Assembly: GCF_026239735.1 (NCBI RefSeq)
Contig: NZ_JAPIVT010000029.1
Coordinates: forward strand, 1-45,781
DNA from: Pedobacter sp. MC2016-05
GTDB lineage: Bacteria; Bacteroidota; Bacteroidia; Sphingobacteriales; Sphingobacteriaceae
DNA: 45,781 nucleotides
Direction of reading: 5' to 3'
Below the pieces are notes generated by a model that worked only from the letters and a program-made list of their open reading frames with translations, made no database searches and was not told where the DNA came from. This document shows, in pieces, positions 34,956 to 43,924 of the stretch. A program made the position numbers and the translations under genes. Position 1 is the first letter of the stretch. Every line of letters starts with the position of its first letter.

Positions 34956-36197
34956 ATGAAATTAAAACTGCTTGCACAAAATACACTTAAGTCTATTGGC
35001 ATATTATATGTAAAAACAGTAAAAAGCATCGCCTTCATTCCTGCAATTGTAGCAATGGTGTTTTTGTTGCTATCGCTGTTTACTGTTCAGTTTGATTACT
35101 CCGATACTGGAAAAGCAATTAAGGCTGGGGCTCACTGGCTGACCCTAAAGGATGCGAGTACTGCCCGCAGTATTATATCGACCATAACCGGTGGAATCAT
35201 TTCCCTGACTGTGTTTAGCTTCAGTATGGTCATGATCCTTTTGAACCAAGCAGCTTCACAGATGAGTAACAGAATTCTGGAAAAGCTTATCGGAAACCGC
35301 TTTCAGCAGATCGTGCTGGGCTTTTACATCGGTACGATTGTATTTGCGCTGTTCCTGCTCAGTACGATCAGGGATATTGATTCAGGGGTCTATGTTCCGG
35401 CCATCAGTACTTATCTGTTGATCGCATTTACGGTAGTTGATATCTTTCTTTTTATTTACTTCCTTCATTATGTTACCCAGTCGGTGAAGTATGAGACGAT
35501 TATCCATAAAATATTTACGGATACACAGATAAGTATGGAGAGAAAATGCGTATTGCAGAACTTTTCTCAATCTTCGCATGAGCAGGGTATATCTCTATCA
35601 TTAAATGCTCAGAAGTCTGGCATCTACCAGGGGTTTATGGAAAAGCCGATGCGCTCGCTCTGTAAACGGGAAGATCTGCTTATCAGAATGGAATGGCCGG
35701 TTGGGACGCTGGTGATCAAGGATACACCGCTATTGACGATCCTGAATAAAGATAACGTTTCTGACGATTTACAGAAAGAAATCATGGGCATGGTCAATAT
35801 CCATGGGGGGCAAGATATCGATGTTAATTATTATTATGGTTTCAGGCAACTCATGGAAGTAGCGGTTAAAGCACTTAGCCCTGGAATAAATGATCCTGGC
35901 ACGGCCGTTCTGAGCCTTCAGGCACTGGGGCATCTTTTGAAATACCGGAGCGAAAATCATCCCGAAGAAGAAATTTATGACGATGAGAAACGCCTGAGGA
36001 TAATTGTGAGGGTAAGAAGTGTTGATGATATCTTCACTGAATGTGTTTATCCCATCTGGGATTATGGTAAGCAGGACCGGTTGGTCAACATGGAATTTCA
36101 CCATATCATGCTTCAGCTTTGTGGGCAAACGAATATACCCGCTTTTGAAAAGATGCTTGATACCGTAAATCGCTCACCAATGCACCAAGGTGTCTAG
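34956..36197 (+). CDS. DUF2254 family membrane protein
   Basis: A 413-residue protein with four transmembrane segments in the first ~165 residues (at ~25-45, 75-100, 118-140 and 145-168), including SIISTITGGIISLTVFSFSM, which is typical of DUF2254. The C-terminal ~230 residues are soluble, with MNIHGGQDIDVNYYYGFRQL cases such as GMVNIHGGQDIDVNYYYGFR and VKALSPGINDPGTAVLSLQA, the family's most conserved part. Function is unknown; an ion-related role is only suggested by its place between two cation/proton antiporter genes. It is transcribed opposite to both antiporters. Length and motif order are normal. Confidence 0.85.
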   Translation: MKLKLLAQNTLKSIGILYVKTVKSIAFIPAIVAMVFLLLSLFTVQFDYSDTGKAIKAGAHWLTLKDASTARSIISTITGGIISLTVFSFSMVMILLNQAASQMSNRILEKLIGNRFQQIVLGFYIGTIVFALFLLSTIRDIDSGVYVPAISTYLLIAFTVVDIFLFIYFLHYVTQSVKYETIIHKIFTDTQISMERKCVLQNFSQSSHEQGISLSLNAQKSGIYQGFMEKPMRSLCKREDLLIRMEWPVGTLVIKDTPLLTILNKDNVSDDLQKEIMGMVNIHGGQDIDVNYYYGFRQLMEVAVKALSPGINDPGTAVLSLQALGHLLKYRSENHPEEEIYDDEKRLRIIVRVRSVDDIFTECVYPIWDYGKQDRLVNMEFHHIMLQLCGQTNIPAFEKMLDTVNRSPMHQGV

Positions 36198-36341
36198 CTG
36201 CGTAACAGCTGAACTTTTAAGGAAAATAAACTACAAAAGGTTAATGAAGCACTTTAAACATTTTTTAGGCTGCTGTGTACCATGATCCATTTTGTTTTAA
36301 AAAAAAGAGTACATAAAATGGGGTCTAAATCGGATATGATT

Positions 36342-37571
36342 TTATTCATCCCGATTGCTGCTGAGTTTTCCCATTACAGGGGTTGCACTCAGGCCATGGA
36401 GCACAATAGAAATCAGAATCGTGAAGGCGACGATTGCCCAGAGCTCTTCCTGCTGATCGAATTTGACTTCACCAAATGCAAACGCCAGATAATATATAGA
36501 TCCCATTCCGCGGATTCCGAAAAAACTAATGGCGAGCTTTTCTTTCAGGGGGGTTGGATTTCCCAACAGGGACAAATAGGCGGTGACAGGGCGTACCAGC
36601 ATCACAAATGCAAGCGAGACCATCACCATTCTAAAGGTCAATGGAGCTAGTATACCACCGACCAGTGCCCCGCCAAAAAAAATCAGGAGCACAGCAAGTA
36701 ACATCCTTTCCATCTGATCGGTAAAAGCGTGAAGCTGCCGATGGTAATCATGGGTCTTTTCATAATGCCTCAAGGTTAACCCGGCGATAAAAACCGCAAT
36801 AAATCCATACGCATGAAGTGTTTCAGCTGTTGCGTAGGTAACAAGCGTCAGCGAAATGGCCAGAAACCCATCAGTAGGTTTTAATAAACGGTATTTTTCC
36901 GATATGGAGAACACGAGATAGCCCACCAGTTTGCCACAAAGCCACCCAATAATCAGTCCTGCCGCAATCTTGTAAACAAGGTAAAACCAACCCCAGTGCC
37001 ATATTGAAGCCGTACTGATGCCTTCAGATGAAACAACAATCGCCAGCCAGGTAAATGGGAATGCCAGGCCATCGTTGAGTCCCGCTTCTGAAGTGAGTGC
37101 GAATCGGGTTTCGGACTTACCACGCTCGTTTGGCGGTCCAACCTGTACATCAGCAGCGAGGACCGGATCTGTTGGCGCCAATACTGCAGCCAATAGCAAT
37201 GCAGCAGCAACACTCATCCCCAATACAAAATATCCAAGCAATGCCGATATCACGATCGATAAGACCATAGCAATTAAGATCAGCCGGAGTGGAGTAGACC
37301 ATTTCCTGAAAGAAAAACTTCGATCGATCTTAATTCCAGTACCCATCAGCGAAATGATGACAATAAGCTCGGTGAGGTGAACCACCAGCGCATTGTCTTT
37401 TTGCGGCAAGGGTGAGGGAAGGATTTTCGGCCATATCAGGTATAAGAGTGCTCCTATAGCAACATAAACGATAGAGTAGGACATCCTCACTTTGCGGGTA
37501 AGGCTGGGAATAAATGCCATCCCGATGCTCGCAAGTCCCGCAATCAGCATCAGTAAAAGATATTGGCTCAT
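36342..37571 (-). CDS. Cation/proton antiporter (CPA1/NhaP-like)
   Basis: A 409-residue, ~12-TM antiporter. Conserved parts are LMGTGIKIDRSFSFRKW, LAPTDPVLAADVQVGPPNE (TDP unwound helix of TM4), LTSEAGLNDGLAFPFTWLAI (with the ND pair of TM5) and ISFFGIRGMGSIYYLAFAFG with the inhibitor-site-like Arg. It has no C-terminal RCK domain. It should exchange Na+ or K+ for H+ and help control cytoplasmic pH. It is the last gene of a set on this strand with MscS (64 bases upstream) and an APC permease. It is not a close copy of the antiporter at 33132. Confidence 0.9.
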   Translation of the reverse strand: MSQYLLLMLIAGLASIGMAFIPSLTRKVRMSYSIVYVAIGALLYLIWPKILPSPLPQKDNALVVHLTELIVIISLMGTGIKIDRSFSFRKWSTPLRLILIAMVLSIVISALLGYFVLGMSVAAALLLAAVLAPTDPVLAADVQVGPPNERGKSETRFALTSEAGLNDGLAFPFTWLAIVVSSEGISTASIWHWGWFYLVYKIAAGLIIGWLCGKLVGYLVFSISEKYRLLKPTDGFLAISLTLVTYATAETLHAYGFIAVFIAGLTLRHYEKTHDYHRQLHAFTDQMERMLLAVLLIFFGGALVGGILAPLTFRMVMVSLAFVMLVRPVTAYLSLLGNPTPLKEKLAISFFGIRGMGSIYYLAFAFGEVKFDQQEELWAIVAFTILISIVLHGLSATPVMGKLSSNRDE

Positions 37572-37635
37572 TTTCGTTTATAAACTTTTAGATAAACATT
37601 AGCTCTAGACATTGAAGATACGCTTCTAACCAATA

Positions 37636-38547
37636 TCATGACTTCGATTCATTGCTATGTCTTTCTCGCACCTCGCTTAATGACACACCTCCCTTGATTC
37701 CAAAGTCAAGTGTTCGGATTGGAAAGGGGATCATAATATTATGTTCATCATATACTTTTTTGATCCTGAGGATACATTGACTCTGCACTTCAAGGATATT
37801 GACATTATCATGCACATTTATCCAAAGCCGGATCACATAATTAATCGAACTATCCCCAAAATCGGTATAAAACATGGTCACTTCCTCTTCTTCGACCAGT
37901 CCTTCTATATCTTTTACTGCCTGGATGGTTAGTGTTTTAACGTTTTCCAGGTCTTCACCATAAGAGACTCCTACATTCAGATCTAAGCGCCTTTTACCCA
38001 ATAAAGTATAATTTTCAATAGGGTTTTGAAAAACATCTTTGTTGGGGATGATGACCATTTGTCCCTGATAGGTCTTAATGACGGTATCACGAAGATTAAT
38101 TTCTTCCACTTTTCCCATGTAATCCTTTATTTTGACAATATCTCCCACATACAAGGGTTTCCTCACCGAAAGAAATATGCCGGAAATAAAGTTAGAGGCA
38201 ATATCCTGAAATGCAAACGCCAGTGCCAGACCAATGATTCCTGCTCCGGCAAGAATAGAGGTCACTGCTTTATCTAACTGAAGTACGCTCAGGGCTATAA
38301 AGACTACGATGCCGAGCAAAAAGATGTAGATCACAGAACTGAATAAATTGTCCAGTGCCTCGTTTATAATAAATCTTTTCAGTATCCTGCGCAACAGATT
38401 GCGGATGTGTTTGGCAAGGTAGAAACCCAACACAAGGATAAGCGCTGCCAGGGCAATATTCGGCAGGATCCTGATAAACTCTTTTGCCCAGATGCTGAGT
38501 TTATCCAAAATTAATTTGTAAGCGTGTTCTATATTCATATCTTTCAA
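37636..38547 (-). CDS. Small-conductance mechanosensitive channel (MscS family)
   Basis: A 303-residue channel with three transmembrane helices (at ~27-45, 65-87 and 92-118). TM3 carries the pore-lining small-residue repeat GAGIIGLALAFAFQDIASNF. The MscS beta domain follows: PLYVGDIVKIKDYMGKVEEI and VIIPNKDVFQNPIENYT. The cytoplasmic alpha/beta domain holds YVIRLWINVHDNVNILEVQS. It opens on membrane tension and releases solutes on hypo-osmotic shock. The start ATG 38547 lies one base from the stop of the APC permease gene upstream, so the pair is translated from one mRNA. Confidence 0.94.
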   Translation of the reverse strand: MKDMNIEHAYKLILDKLSIWAKEFIRILPNIALAALILVLGFYLAKHIRNLLRRILKRFIINEALDNLFSSVIYIFLLGIVVFIALSVLQLDKAVTSILAGAGIIGLALAFAFQDIASNFISGIFLSVRKPLYVGDIVKIKDYMGKVEEINLRDTVIKTYQGQMVIIPNKDVFQNPIENYTLLGKRRLDLNVGVSYGEDLENVKTLTIQAVKDIEGLVEEEEVTMFYTDFGDSSINYVIRLWINVHDNVNILEVQSQCILRIKKVYDEHNIMIPFPIRTLDFGIKGGVSLSEVRERHSNESKS

Positions 38548-38548
38548 T

Positions 38549-40297
38549 TTACATGATCAGTCTAACTCCACCAAGTTCGGAAACATGGTAGGGAAATTTA
38601 TCTCCAGGCGCTCCGATAAACATAAAATTTTTAGGGATTTTCCACTCTTGAGATAATTGTTCAATCAGTTCGGGACCGAATTCTCCCTCTATTTCCACAA
38701 AATCAATATCAATGTCGGGATAGGCCCGATCCAGTACCAGGATGTCCGATTTAAGGTTCGCATTATCGCTATCGCTGTTTGCTATGTGCACAATCTTTAT
38801 TTTTTTTGTGGCCTCATTTTCCTCCACGTAAATCATCACCCTGTTCAGCACCGCAACGTTGTCCCCCCTGGTGAAGAAGACAAGTTCCTGGGCATTGATT
38901 TTGATCAGTGCCCGGTGAGGCCGGATGTTGTCCAGCACCAACCGTTTGTAAGATTTGTCCAGATGGCGCATTGAATAGAGTGTCCACTTTATAATCTGCG
39001 CTCTTTTCAGCATCACAATGATAAAAAGCATGGCCGGAACCAGGTATTGCAGGAAAACGTAAAAAGCATGGGCGTTGAGCAGCAGGTTACCAAAGAAAGC
39101 GGCCAGAATAAAAGATATGGCAACGATCACGGAAAGTATTGTGGCCCTTTCAGGGCGTGGCAGGCGGTTCCGTTTAATTTTCAGCATGAGATTTCCCATG
39201 CCAAAAAGTGCCATGACCAGCAGGAAGGAAAAGGTATAGACCCCGGCAAGGTTCACCAAACTTCCCCCGGTCACTAATAGTATAGAAAGACATAAAATAA
39301 AAAAACCGATGACAATACGGTAATTAACGCCTCTGCGGTTTTTTACCAGAAAAAAATTGGGCAGAATCCTGTCCAGAGCGATACGCTCAGCGAGTCCTGT
39401 TACGCCAACATATGAGGTCAAAACCGCTCCGCTGAGAACCAACACCGCATCAATGGAGATCAGGTAGGCCAGCCATTTGCCGCCCGCGGTTTCTCCCATA
39501 AAGGAAAGAAGCGATTCCTTATGATCATCAATCCCGGCCAGGGGAATGATACTCAGCGCCAGCAGTGCAATGGCAGGATTAAAGAAGCTCACCACCCGCC
39601 ACATGTTCCTTAAAGTTTTTGGGAAAACGCCTGGCCGTTGTTCTTCCACGAAGTTCGCAGAACTTTCAAAACCGGATATTCCGAGCATAGCAGCGGAAAA
39701 GCCAAAAAAAAGGGCTGCCATAATCCCACCTGACCGGACAGGAAGTTGCCAGTTCTGCTCGAATATCGCTACTCCATGATGGATGACGAACCAGCGCCCT
39801 GCCAGAATCAGCAATGTGAGGGAAGCAATGTGTGTGATAAAGATAATGACCGCAACGACAGCGGACTCACCGATTCCTATGATGGCCATCATCATAAAAA
39901 TCAATAGCAATAGTATGGTCGCTGGAATCAAAGGAAGCACATGAACAATATCGCGGAAATAATGCATGCCCTCGTATGCCGAGATCACAGCGGTAGCCAT
40001 ATAGGACAATATCGTCAGGCATGCGGCAAAGGATGCGGTAGATTTTGAAGTGGTATTGAGCAATACATTGTAAGCACCGCCATTCAAGGGGAGTGCACCT
40101 ACCACCTCACCATATATTTTTCTAAAAAGATAGAGCACAAGGCCCACAACGATCAGCGAAATCCATGCATATTGACCAGCATAGGAAATGGTAAGTGCTG
40201 CAACATACAAGCAGGAAGAGCTGATGTCGTTGCCGCATATGGCTGTTGCTTGTAGCTCATTTAGCTTAAATGAGGGTTTGTGTAGTGATTTATCCAT
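38549..40297 (-). CDS. APC superfamily amino acid/polyamine permease with C-terminal cytoplasmic domain
   Basis: A 582-residue transporter. The first ~435 residues are the APC fold: CGNDISSSCLYVAALTISYA in TM1, LPLNGGAYNVLLNTTSKSTA in TM2 to TM3, and FGFSAAMLGISGFESSANFV in TM6. The last ~140 residues are soluble: VFFTRGDNVAVLNRVMIYVE, then NSDSDNANLKSDILVLDRAY. This is an alpha/beta domain reminiscent of universal-stress modules of other APC proteins (inference). A substrate is not readable; a proton- or sodium-coupled amino acid uptake is likely. It leads a probable operon with MscS and an antiporter; a periplasmic-sensor gene is 75 bases upstream on the same strand. Confidence 0.9.
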   Translation of the reverse strand: MDKSLHKPSFKLNELQATAICGNDISSSCLYVAALTISYAGQYAWISLIVVGLVLYLFRKIYGEVVGALPLNGGAYNVLLNTTSKSTASFAACLTILSYMATAVISAYEGMHYFRDIVHVLPLIPATILLLLIFMMMAIIGIGESAVVAVIIFITHIASLTLLILAGRWFVIHHGVAIFEQNWQLPVRSGGIMAALFFGFSAAMLGISGFESSANFVEEQRPGVFPKTLRNMWRVVSFFNPAIALLALSIIPLAGIDDHKESLLSFMGETAGGKWLAYLISIDAVLVLSGAVLTSYVGVTGLAERIALDRILPNFFLVKNRRGVNYRIVIGFFILCLSILLVTGGSLVNLAGVYTFSFLLVMALFGMGNLMLKIKRNRLPRPERATILSVIVAISFILAAFFGNLLLNAHAFYVFLQYLVPAMLFIIVMLKRAQIIKWTLYSMRHLDKSYKRLVLDNIRPHRALIKINAQELVFFTRGDNVAVLNRVMIYVEENEATKKIKIVHIANSDSDNANLKSDILVLDRAYPDIDIDFVEIEGEFGPELIEQLSQEWKIPKNFMFIGAPGDKFPYHVSELGGVRLIM

Positions 40298-40372
40298 TTG
40301 TTTCGGTTTCAGGAATTATCGATTAAAACTGCCCTTTTACTTATCAGTCTCGAAATGTAAATGATCAATGAA

Positions 40373-40945
40373 TTAATTGACAGTGTAGGCTGGCATGTGA
40401 TAGCTAATTGACAATGTCCCAAGACGTCTATTCAGGTCTAATATAGGCGTTGTAAGCACCAGCGACCTGCCTCGCTGTGAATAAATCCTGGCACTGTCAC
40501 TTTGTAAGAAAGTGCTGTTGTAAAAAATTGAATAAGGTTTTCCTTCTTCCTTTTTATCAGTAGAGAGCAAAATAATATTGCGTTGATCCACAATAGAGAT
40601 TTCCTCAAAGTTTTTTTCTTTCACCATCTGATTCATATAAACACTAATGTCCTGCCGGTTTCCCGAGATCATTTTATCCCGGATGGCCCAGGCGAGTGGT
40701 TTAGCTAACAATATAAGCTGTGCTTTTAAATTCGCATCCATTTGCATGGAAACTTTTCTTCTCAGAAGTCTGTTGGTCCTATCATTTTCAGATTGCATAC
40801 TCCTGTTTTCTACAGCTTTCCAGATCCAAAGACCGGAAATAAGGGCAAAGAAAATCAGGATCGTAATAAGAAAGGTCTTTCGGTAAACCACTGGCGTACC
40901 CAATTGGGTTGATTGCTGACTATTTATTGGCTTAGTGTTATGCAT
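40373..40945 (-). CDS. Single-TM periplasmic sensor-type protein without a signalling domain
   Basis: A 190-residue protein with one transmembrane helix (TFLITILIFFALISGLWIWK, ~25-44), then a ~145-residue extracytoplasmic domain. It resembles the sensor part of histidine kinases and chemoreceptors: KAQLILLAKPLAWAIRDKMI, FEEISIVDQRNIILLSTDKK, TPILDLNRRLGTLSISY. Here a stop follows, before a second helix, HAMP or kinase. It is either a truncated kinase or a natural stand-alone sensor. I did not find kinase sequence in the following bases. It lies between a receiver-only gene (130 bases upstream) and the APC permease (75 bases downstream), all on one strand. Confidence 0.65.
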   Translation of the reverse strand: MHNTKPINSQQSTQLGTPVVYRKTFLITILIFFALISGLWIWKAVENRSMQSENDRTNRLLRRKVSMQMDANLKAQLILLAKPLAWAIRDKMISGNRQDISVYMNQMVKEKNFEEISIVDQRNIILLSTDKKEEGKPYSIFYNSTFLQSDSARIYSQRGRSLVLTTPILDLNRRLGTLSISYHMPAYTVN

Positions 40946-41074
40946 CGTTTGATGTTTTGTATGTGTATAAGGTCAAGACGTTTCCGGATTCTTTTAATCC
41001 AACTTATAGCAGAGGAGAATAACAGAAAATAATCGGTCTCTTTTTAAGCCTAAGGTTGTATGAATACAAACAAG

Positions 41075-41461
41075 TTAGCAGTTTGTTCTGGTCATTTCAC
41101 ATTCTAATTGATTAACTGTTTTTACGAATTTTTGAAAGCTGACCGGTTTGACCAGATATCGGTCAGCTTTTACCGAGAAAGCGTTGAGTGCATGTTCGGG
41201 GTGTCCGGTTACAAATACAATAAAGCGGACATCATCCCTTAGGATTCTGGCGATATTAAGCCCGGAAATTTCCATGTTAATATCCAGAAATAAAAAGGTT
41301 ACCCGTTCATTATTTTTAATTGCCCGAACAGCCGCTGTCGGATCTGAAAAGCTTTCAAGAAGGGATAGTTTGGGTACTGACTGAAGATATTCTTTTAAGA
41401 GCTCTGTGCTATTGTCATCATCATCAATGATTACACATTTATACTCTGATGCTGATTTCAT
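41075..41461 (-). CDS. Stand-alone response-regulator receiver domain
   Basis: A 128-residue CheY-like protein. The acidic pocket is CVIIDDDDNSTELLKEYL, phospho-acceptor Asp60 in FLFLDINMEISGLNI, Thr85 in VFVTGHPEH and Lys105 in RYLVKPVSFQ. Residues match LytTR-type receivers more than OmpR types, but the DNA-binding domain is missing and the frame closes right after the receiver. It may act by protein contact or be a truncated LytTR regulator. No kinase is adjacent; the sensor-type gene next to it lacks one. It starts a reverse-strand set that continues into the APC, MscS and antiporter genes. Confidence 0.85.
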   Translation of the reverse strand: MKSASEYKCVIIDDDDNSTELLKEYLQSVPKLSLLESFSDPTAAVRAIKNNERVTFLFLDINMEISGLNIARILRDDVRFIVFVTGHPEHALNAFSVKADRYLVKPVSFQKFVKTVNQLECEMTRTNC

Positions 41462-41560
41462 TATGAGGTAAGTATATTTATTTTCATTTTGATTAATTTT
41501 TTTTTGATTTAAATGGTTTGGTTTCTGCTGGTTAATCTGATTGTAATCGATTATTCAAAT

Positions 41561-41595
41561 CAAAAAGAAAAAGGGCCAGAAATATGCTCCGGCCC
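41561..41595 (-). terminator. Intrinsic terminator on the reverse strand
   Basis: On the reverse strand GGGCC (41595-41591) pairs with GGCCC (41577-41573), extended by G-T and GA/TC pairs. It is followed by a T-rich tail (41572-41562, CTTTTTG pattern broken by one C). It lies ~320 bases past the stop of the small exported-protein gene at 41917-42318 and ahead of the receiver gene, so it separates those two transcripts. Confidence 0.6.
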
Positions 41596-41916
41596 AATTC
41601 CAGACAACAATGTTTTTGATAGGAGGCTATTCCATTGTGGATCCTTCTATTAATCTAATTGATCAGCTAGCTTTTTTTGATTGTAAATACATCTTATCTA
41701 CGCTTTTTAGTAAATAGCAGAATGGATTTAAGTTCTTATTCTATGATCAAACCAAAATTCTGGCGAAAATAAAAGCTGTAGGTTTTAGGCTTTTCCTGCG
41801 GTCAATAAAATCCAGAAGATAGGCTGTTGATCAATCTATAGACAAATCCCGACAACTGATTTACCTCAGGGATAATCACTAAGTAGTGCATACAGTAAGT
41901 GCTTAATTTATAGAAA
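41596..41916. other. Intergenic DNA upstream of the terminator at 41561
   Basis: No supportable gene; only ORFs shorter than 20 codons, for example a 16-codon plus-strand ORF near 41723. Possibly a long 3' untranslated region of the gene at 41917. Confidence 0.3.
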
Positions 41917-42318
41917 TCAAAAGGTAGCCAATCGGTAAATGAATAGCACTAAAGCGCTTGTTACATTAGGTGTATGATAGGTAATTGGAAGCTCTGCGAA
42001 CTGCGTTACCAGGTTGAAGATAAATGTTTCCTGTGCTATAAAATCAATATGGGAATCTCCTCCCATCTGAAACTTCTTCCGGTACTTTTTTTGCCTCGGC
42101 TCCGCATTAGAAAGAGCGAAGTATATCTTTTCATTAGCCGTTAAGCGCTTAGTCAGATGATGGGCTTTTTCAGATCCGGATTTTTTCCACGATACGGTGG
42201 ATGAAGAAATTACAAGTTTAAAAGCAGAAAAAGATAAAATAATGACGCAGGTAAATACTGCTTGCATAAGAATCAGCAAACTCTTCCTGAAAATTGTCTC
42301 TTTTGTCTTTTTTCTCAT
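41917..42318 (-). CDS. Small membrane-anchored or exported protein, related to the one at 26258
   Basis: A 133-residue protein. I prefer ATG 42318 (MRKKTKETIFRKSLLILMQA): a basic N-terminus and one hydrophobic segment (~14-33) follow; the longer frame from 42381 adds 21 unlikely residues. The middle has KKYRKKFQMGGDSHIDFIAQ (77-96), the end ITYHTPNVTSALVLFIYRLA, then TF. Shared with the 26258 protein are KYRKK plus an aromatic residue, the Y..PN motif and YRL close to the C-terminus, on proteins of nearly equal length. No domain is known to me. It stands alone, divergent from the DUF305 gene. Confidence 0.55.
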   Translation of the reverse strand: MRKKTKETIFRKSLLILMQAVFTCVIILSFSAFKLVISSSTVSWKKSGSEKAHHLTKRLTANEKIYFALSNAEPRQKKYRKKFQMGGDSHIDFIAQETFIFNLVTQFAELPITYHTPNVTSALVLFIYRLATF

Positions 42319-42637
42319 TCCTGTTACCGGTAAGCGACAAGTTACAAAAAATATATTTTTAAGGGAAAAGTTTTGTAACATAAAGCCACTACTAATTAAT
42401 CTGAAACGTTGGCTCTATTTTGATAACGGTGAGCAAGGTTTTGAAAGATAATCCTCTACTTTAAGGATCAACAGTAGAGAAAATTTCATGTCTATCGTCT
42501 GCAGGATAACCATATAGGCAGTTTAAGCTTATCTGGCCAAGGCATCGAGTCGGATATTGGAAGAGCAACTAAGCTAGCCTCGCTAAGAAACAATCATCTT
42601 TGTAATGTGTTATTTAATAGGTAACAAAATTTTAGAT

Positions 42638-43120
42638 ATGAAAAGTAATAGTTATAACGCCTTAGGTGTGAGCTTAACCTTATCGTTTGTTTTGATGTAC
42701 ACAGTAATGTTCTTAAATGTTGATGATGTTGATCATATCTATCTCAGCCTGACCAGAACTTACATGACTTTGCTGATGGTGGCTCCGATGGCAATTTTGA
42801 TGTTATTAGTTATGCCGAGCATGTATCCACAAAAACGAAGGAATTATTTGATTATGGGTAGTTCAATACTTATTTTTATCGTAGCCCTGGTTATGCTCAG
42901 GACACAGATCCCGGTGACTGATAGCCAGTACATGCGTGCCATGATCCCTCATCATTCTTCGGCCATTATGACCAGCAAAAATGTGGATTTAAATGATCCG
43001 GAGCCGAAAAAACTTGCCCAAAATATTATCGTCTCCCAGCAAAAAGAAATTGCACAAATGAAAGCAATTCTTGAAAGGCTCCAACATGAGAGCGAAGAGC
43101 AAGTTCCAGTAGATAAGTAA
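42638..43120 (+). CDS. DUF305 domain protein with N-terminal membrane part
   Basis: A 160-residue protein from ATG 42638 (MKSNSYNALGVSLTLSFVLM); a frame opening 33 bases earlier is less likely. Three transmembrane segments occupy residues ~8-90. The rest is a DUF305 domain with YMRAMIPHHSSAIMTSKN, including the conserved HH pair, and LAQNIIVSQQKEIAQMKAIL. DUF305 is a four-helix domain seen near copper and other metal-handling genes, and the His/Met-rich helix may bind a metal; the function here is open. It is divergent from the small exported protein at 42318. Confidence 0.85.
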   Translation: MKSNSYNALGVSLTLSFVLMYTVMFLNVDDVDHIYLSLTRTYMTLLMVAPMAILMLLVMPSMYPQKRRNYLIMGSSILIFIVALVMLRTQIPVTDSQYMRAMIPHHSSAIMTSKNVDLNDPEPKKLAQNIIVSQQKEIAQMKAILERLQHESEEQVPVDK

Positions 43121-43924
43121 TTATTCATGCCATTGAAGGGTTTGAAATGAGGCATCACTTGTTATTTAAGCGAGCTGCTAAGGAAACAGGTAAGATTCGA
43201 CTATAAATACTTCCAATGATTGATTATGCATCAATCGGAGAAGCGATACGCTTGGTTTATGCGCTGTAGAAGCCCTCTACAGTTTACCTGCTGCAACCAA
43301 CCCCCTACCCAGTCATGGCTATCAGATTGAGAGTAAATGTCGTGAGGGCAGTATAAAGCTGAAAATTCAGGAATTATCATGGTTTAAGTCTCGGAACTAA
43401 AAAAGTGATCACAATAACTGCCAATTAACAATATTAGTTTTTGATATGCTTGCCTTTAAAAAGTACTGATCATTTTTTGGCATGCGTTAAAGCTTTTAGG
43501 CTTTACACTCTTAAACAGTTCTGTCATTTTGCAAAGATTAGTAAATGATCACCAGTTCATCATATTCTTAAAACGGGCGATGAATGCCTATGATAATTCC
43601 AATGTTTAGCCTTTAGCGTTTGATTCCCTTTAAGCAAAATTTAATAGCTGACCCTGTATTTTCTTTTTAATGAATTTTATTACTAAAAGAAGAGTAGCTG
43701 CTCTGCTAACATTGTATTCTAAGATTTATTCTTATAAATGACTTGCAATAAGCTCTTTTTCGTTTCTGATGGAAGATTGTTCAAAGTTCAGAAGGCAATG
43801 AATTTATTTAAAATTATGATTCTTTATTTTCTTTTACTTATCCAAAGACGCCATTCATAGTGATTTCTAATTAATTATTGGATAGTTATTAGTTAATGGG
43901 CTAGTTGAGAGTCTATCGTTTGCG
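43121..43924. other. 804-base gap with a coding relic and a hairpin
   Basis: A plus-strand frame without a start, LGLCAVEALYSLPAATNPLP, then SHGYQIESKCREGSIKLKIQ, ends with ELSWFKSRN and a stop near 43400. It looks coding but is not recognised. CTGTAGA (43264-43270) pairs with TCTACAG (43276-43282). After 43400 the DNA is AT-rich with no gene. Confidence 0.35.
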
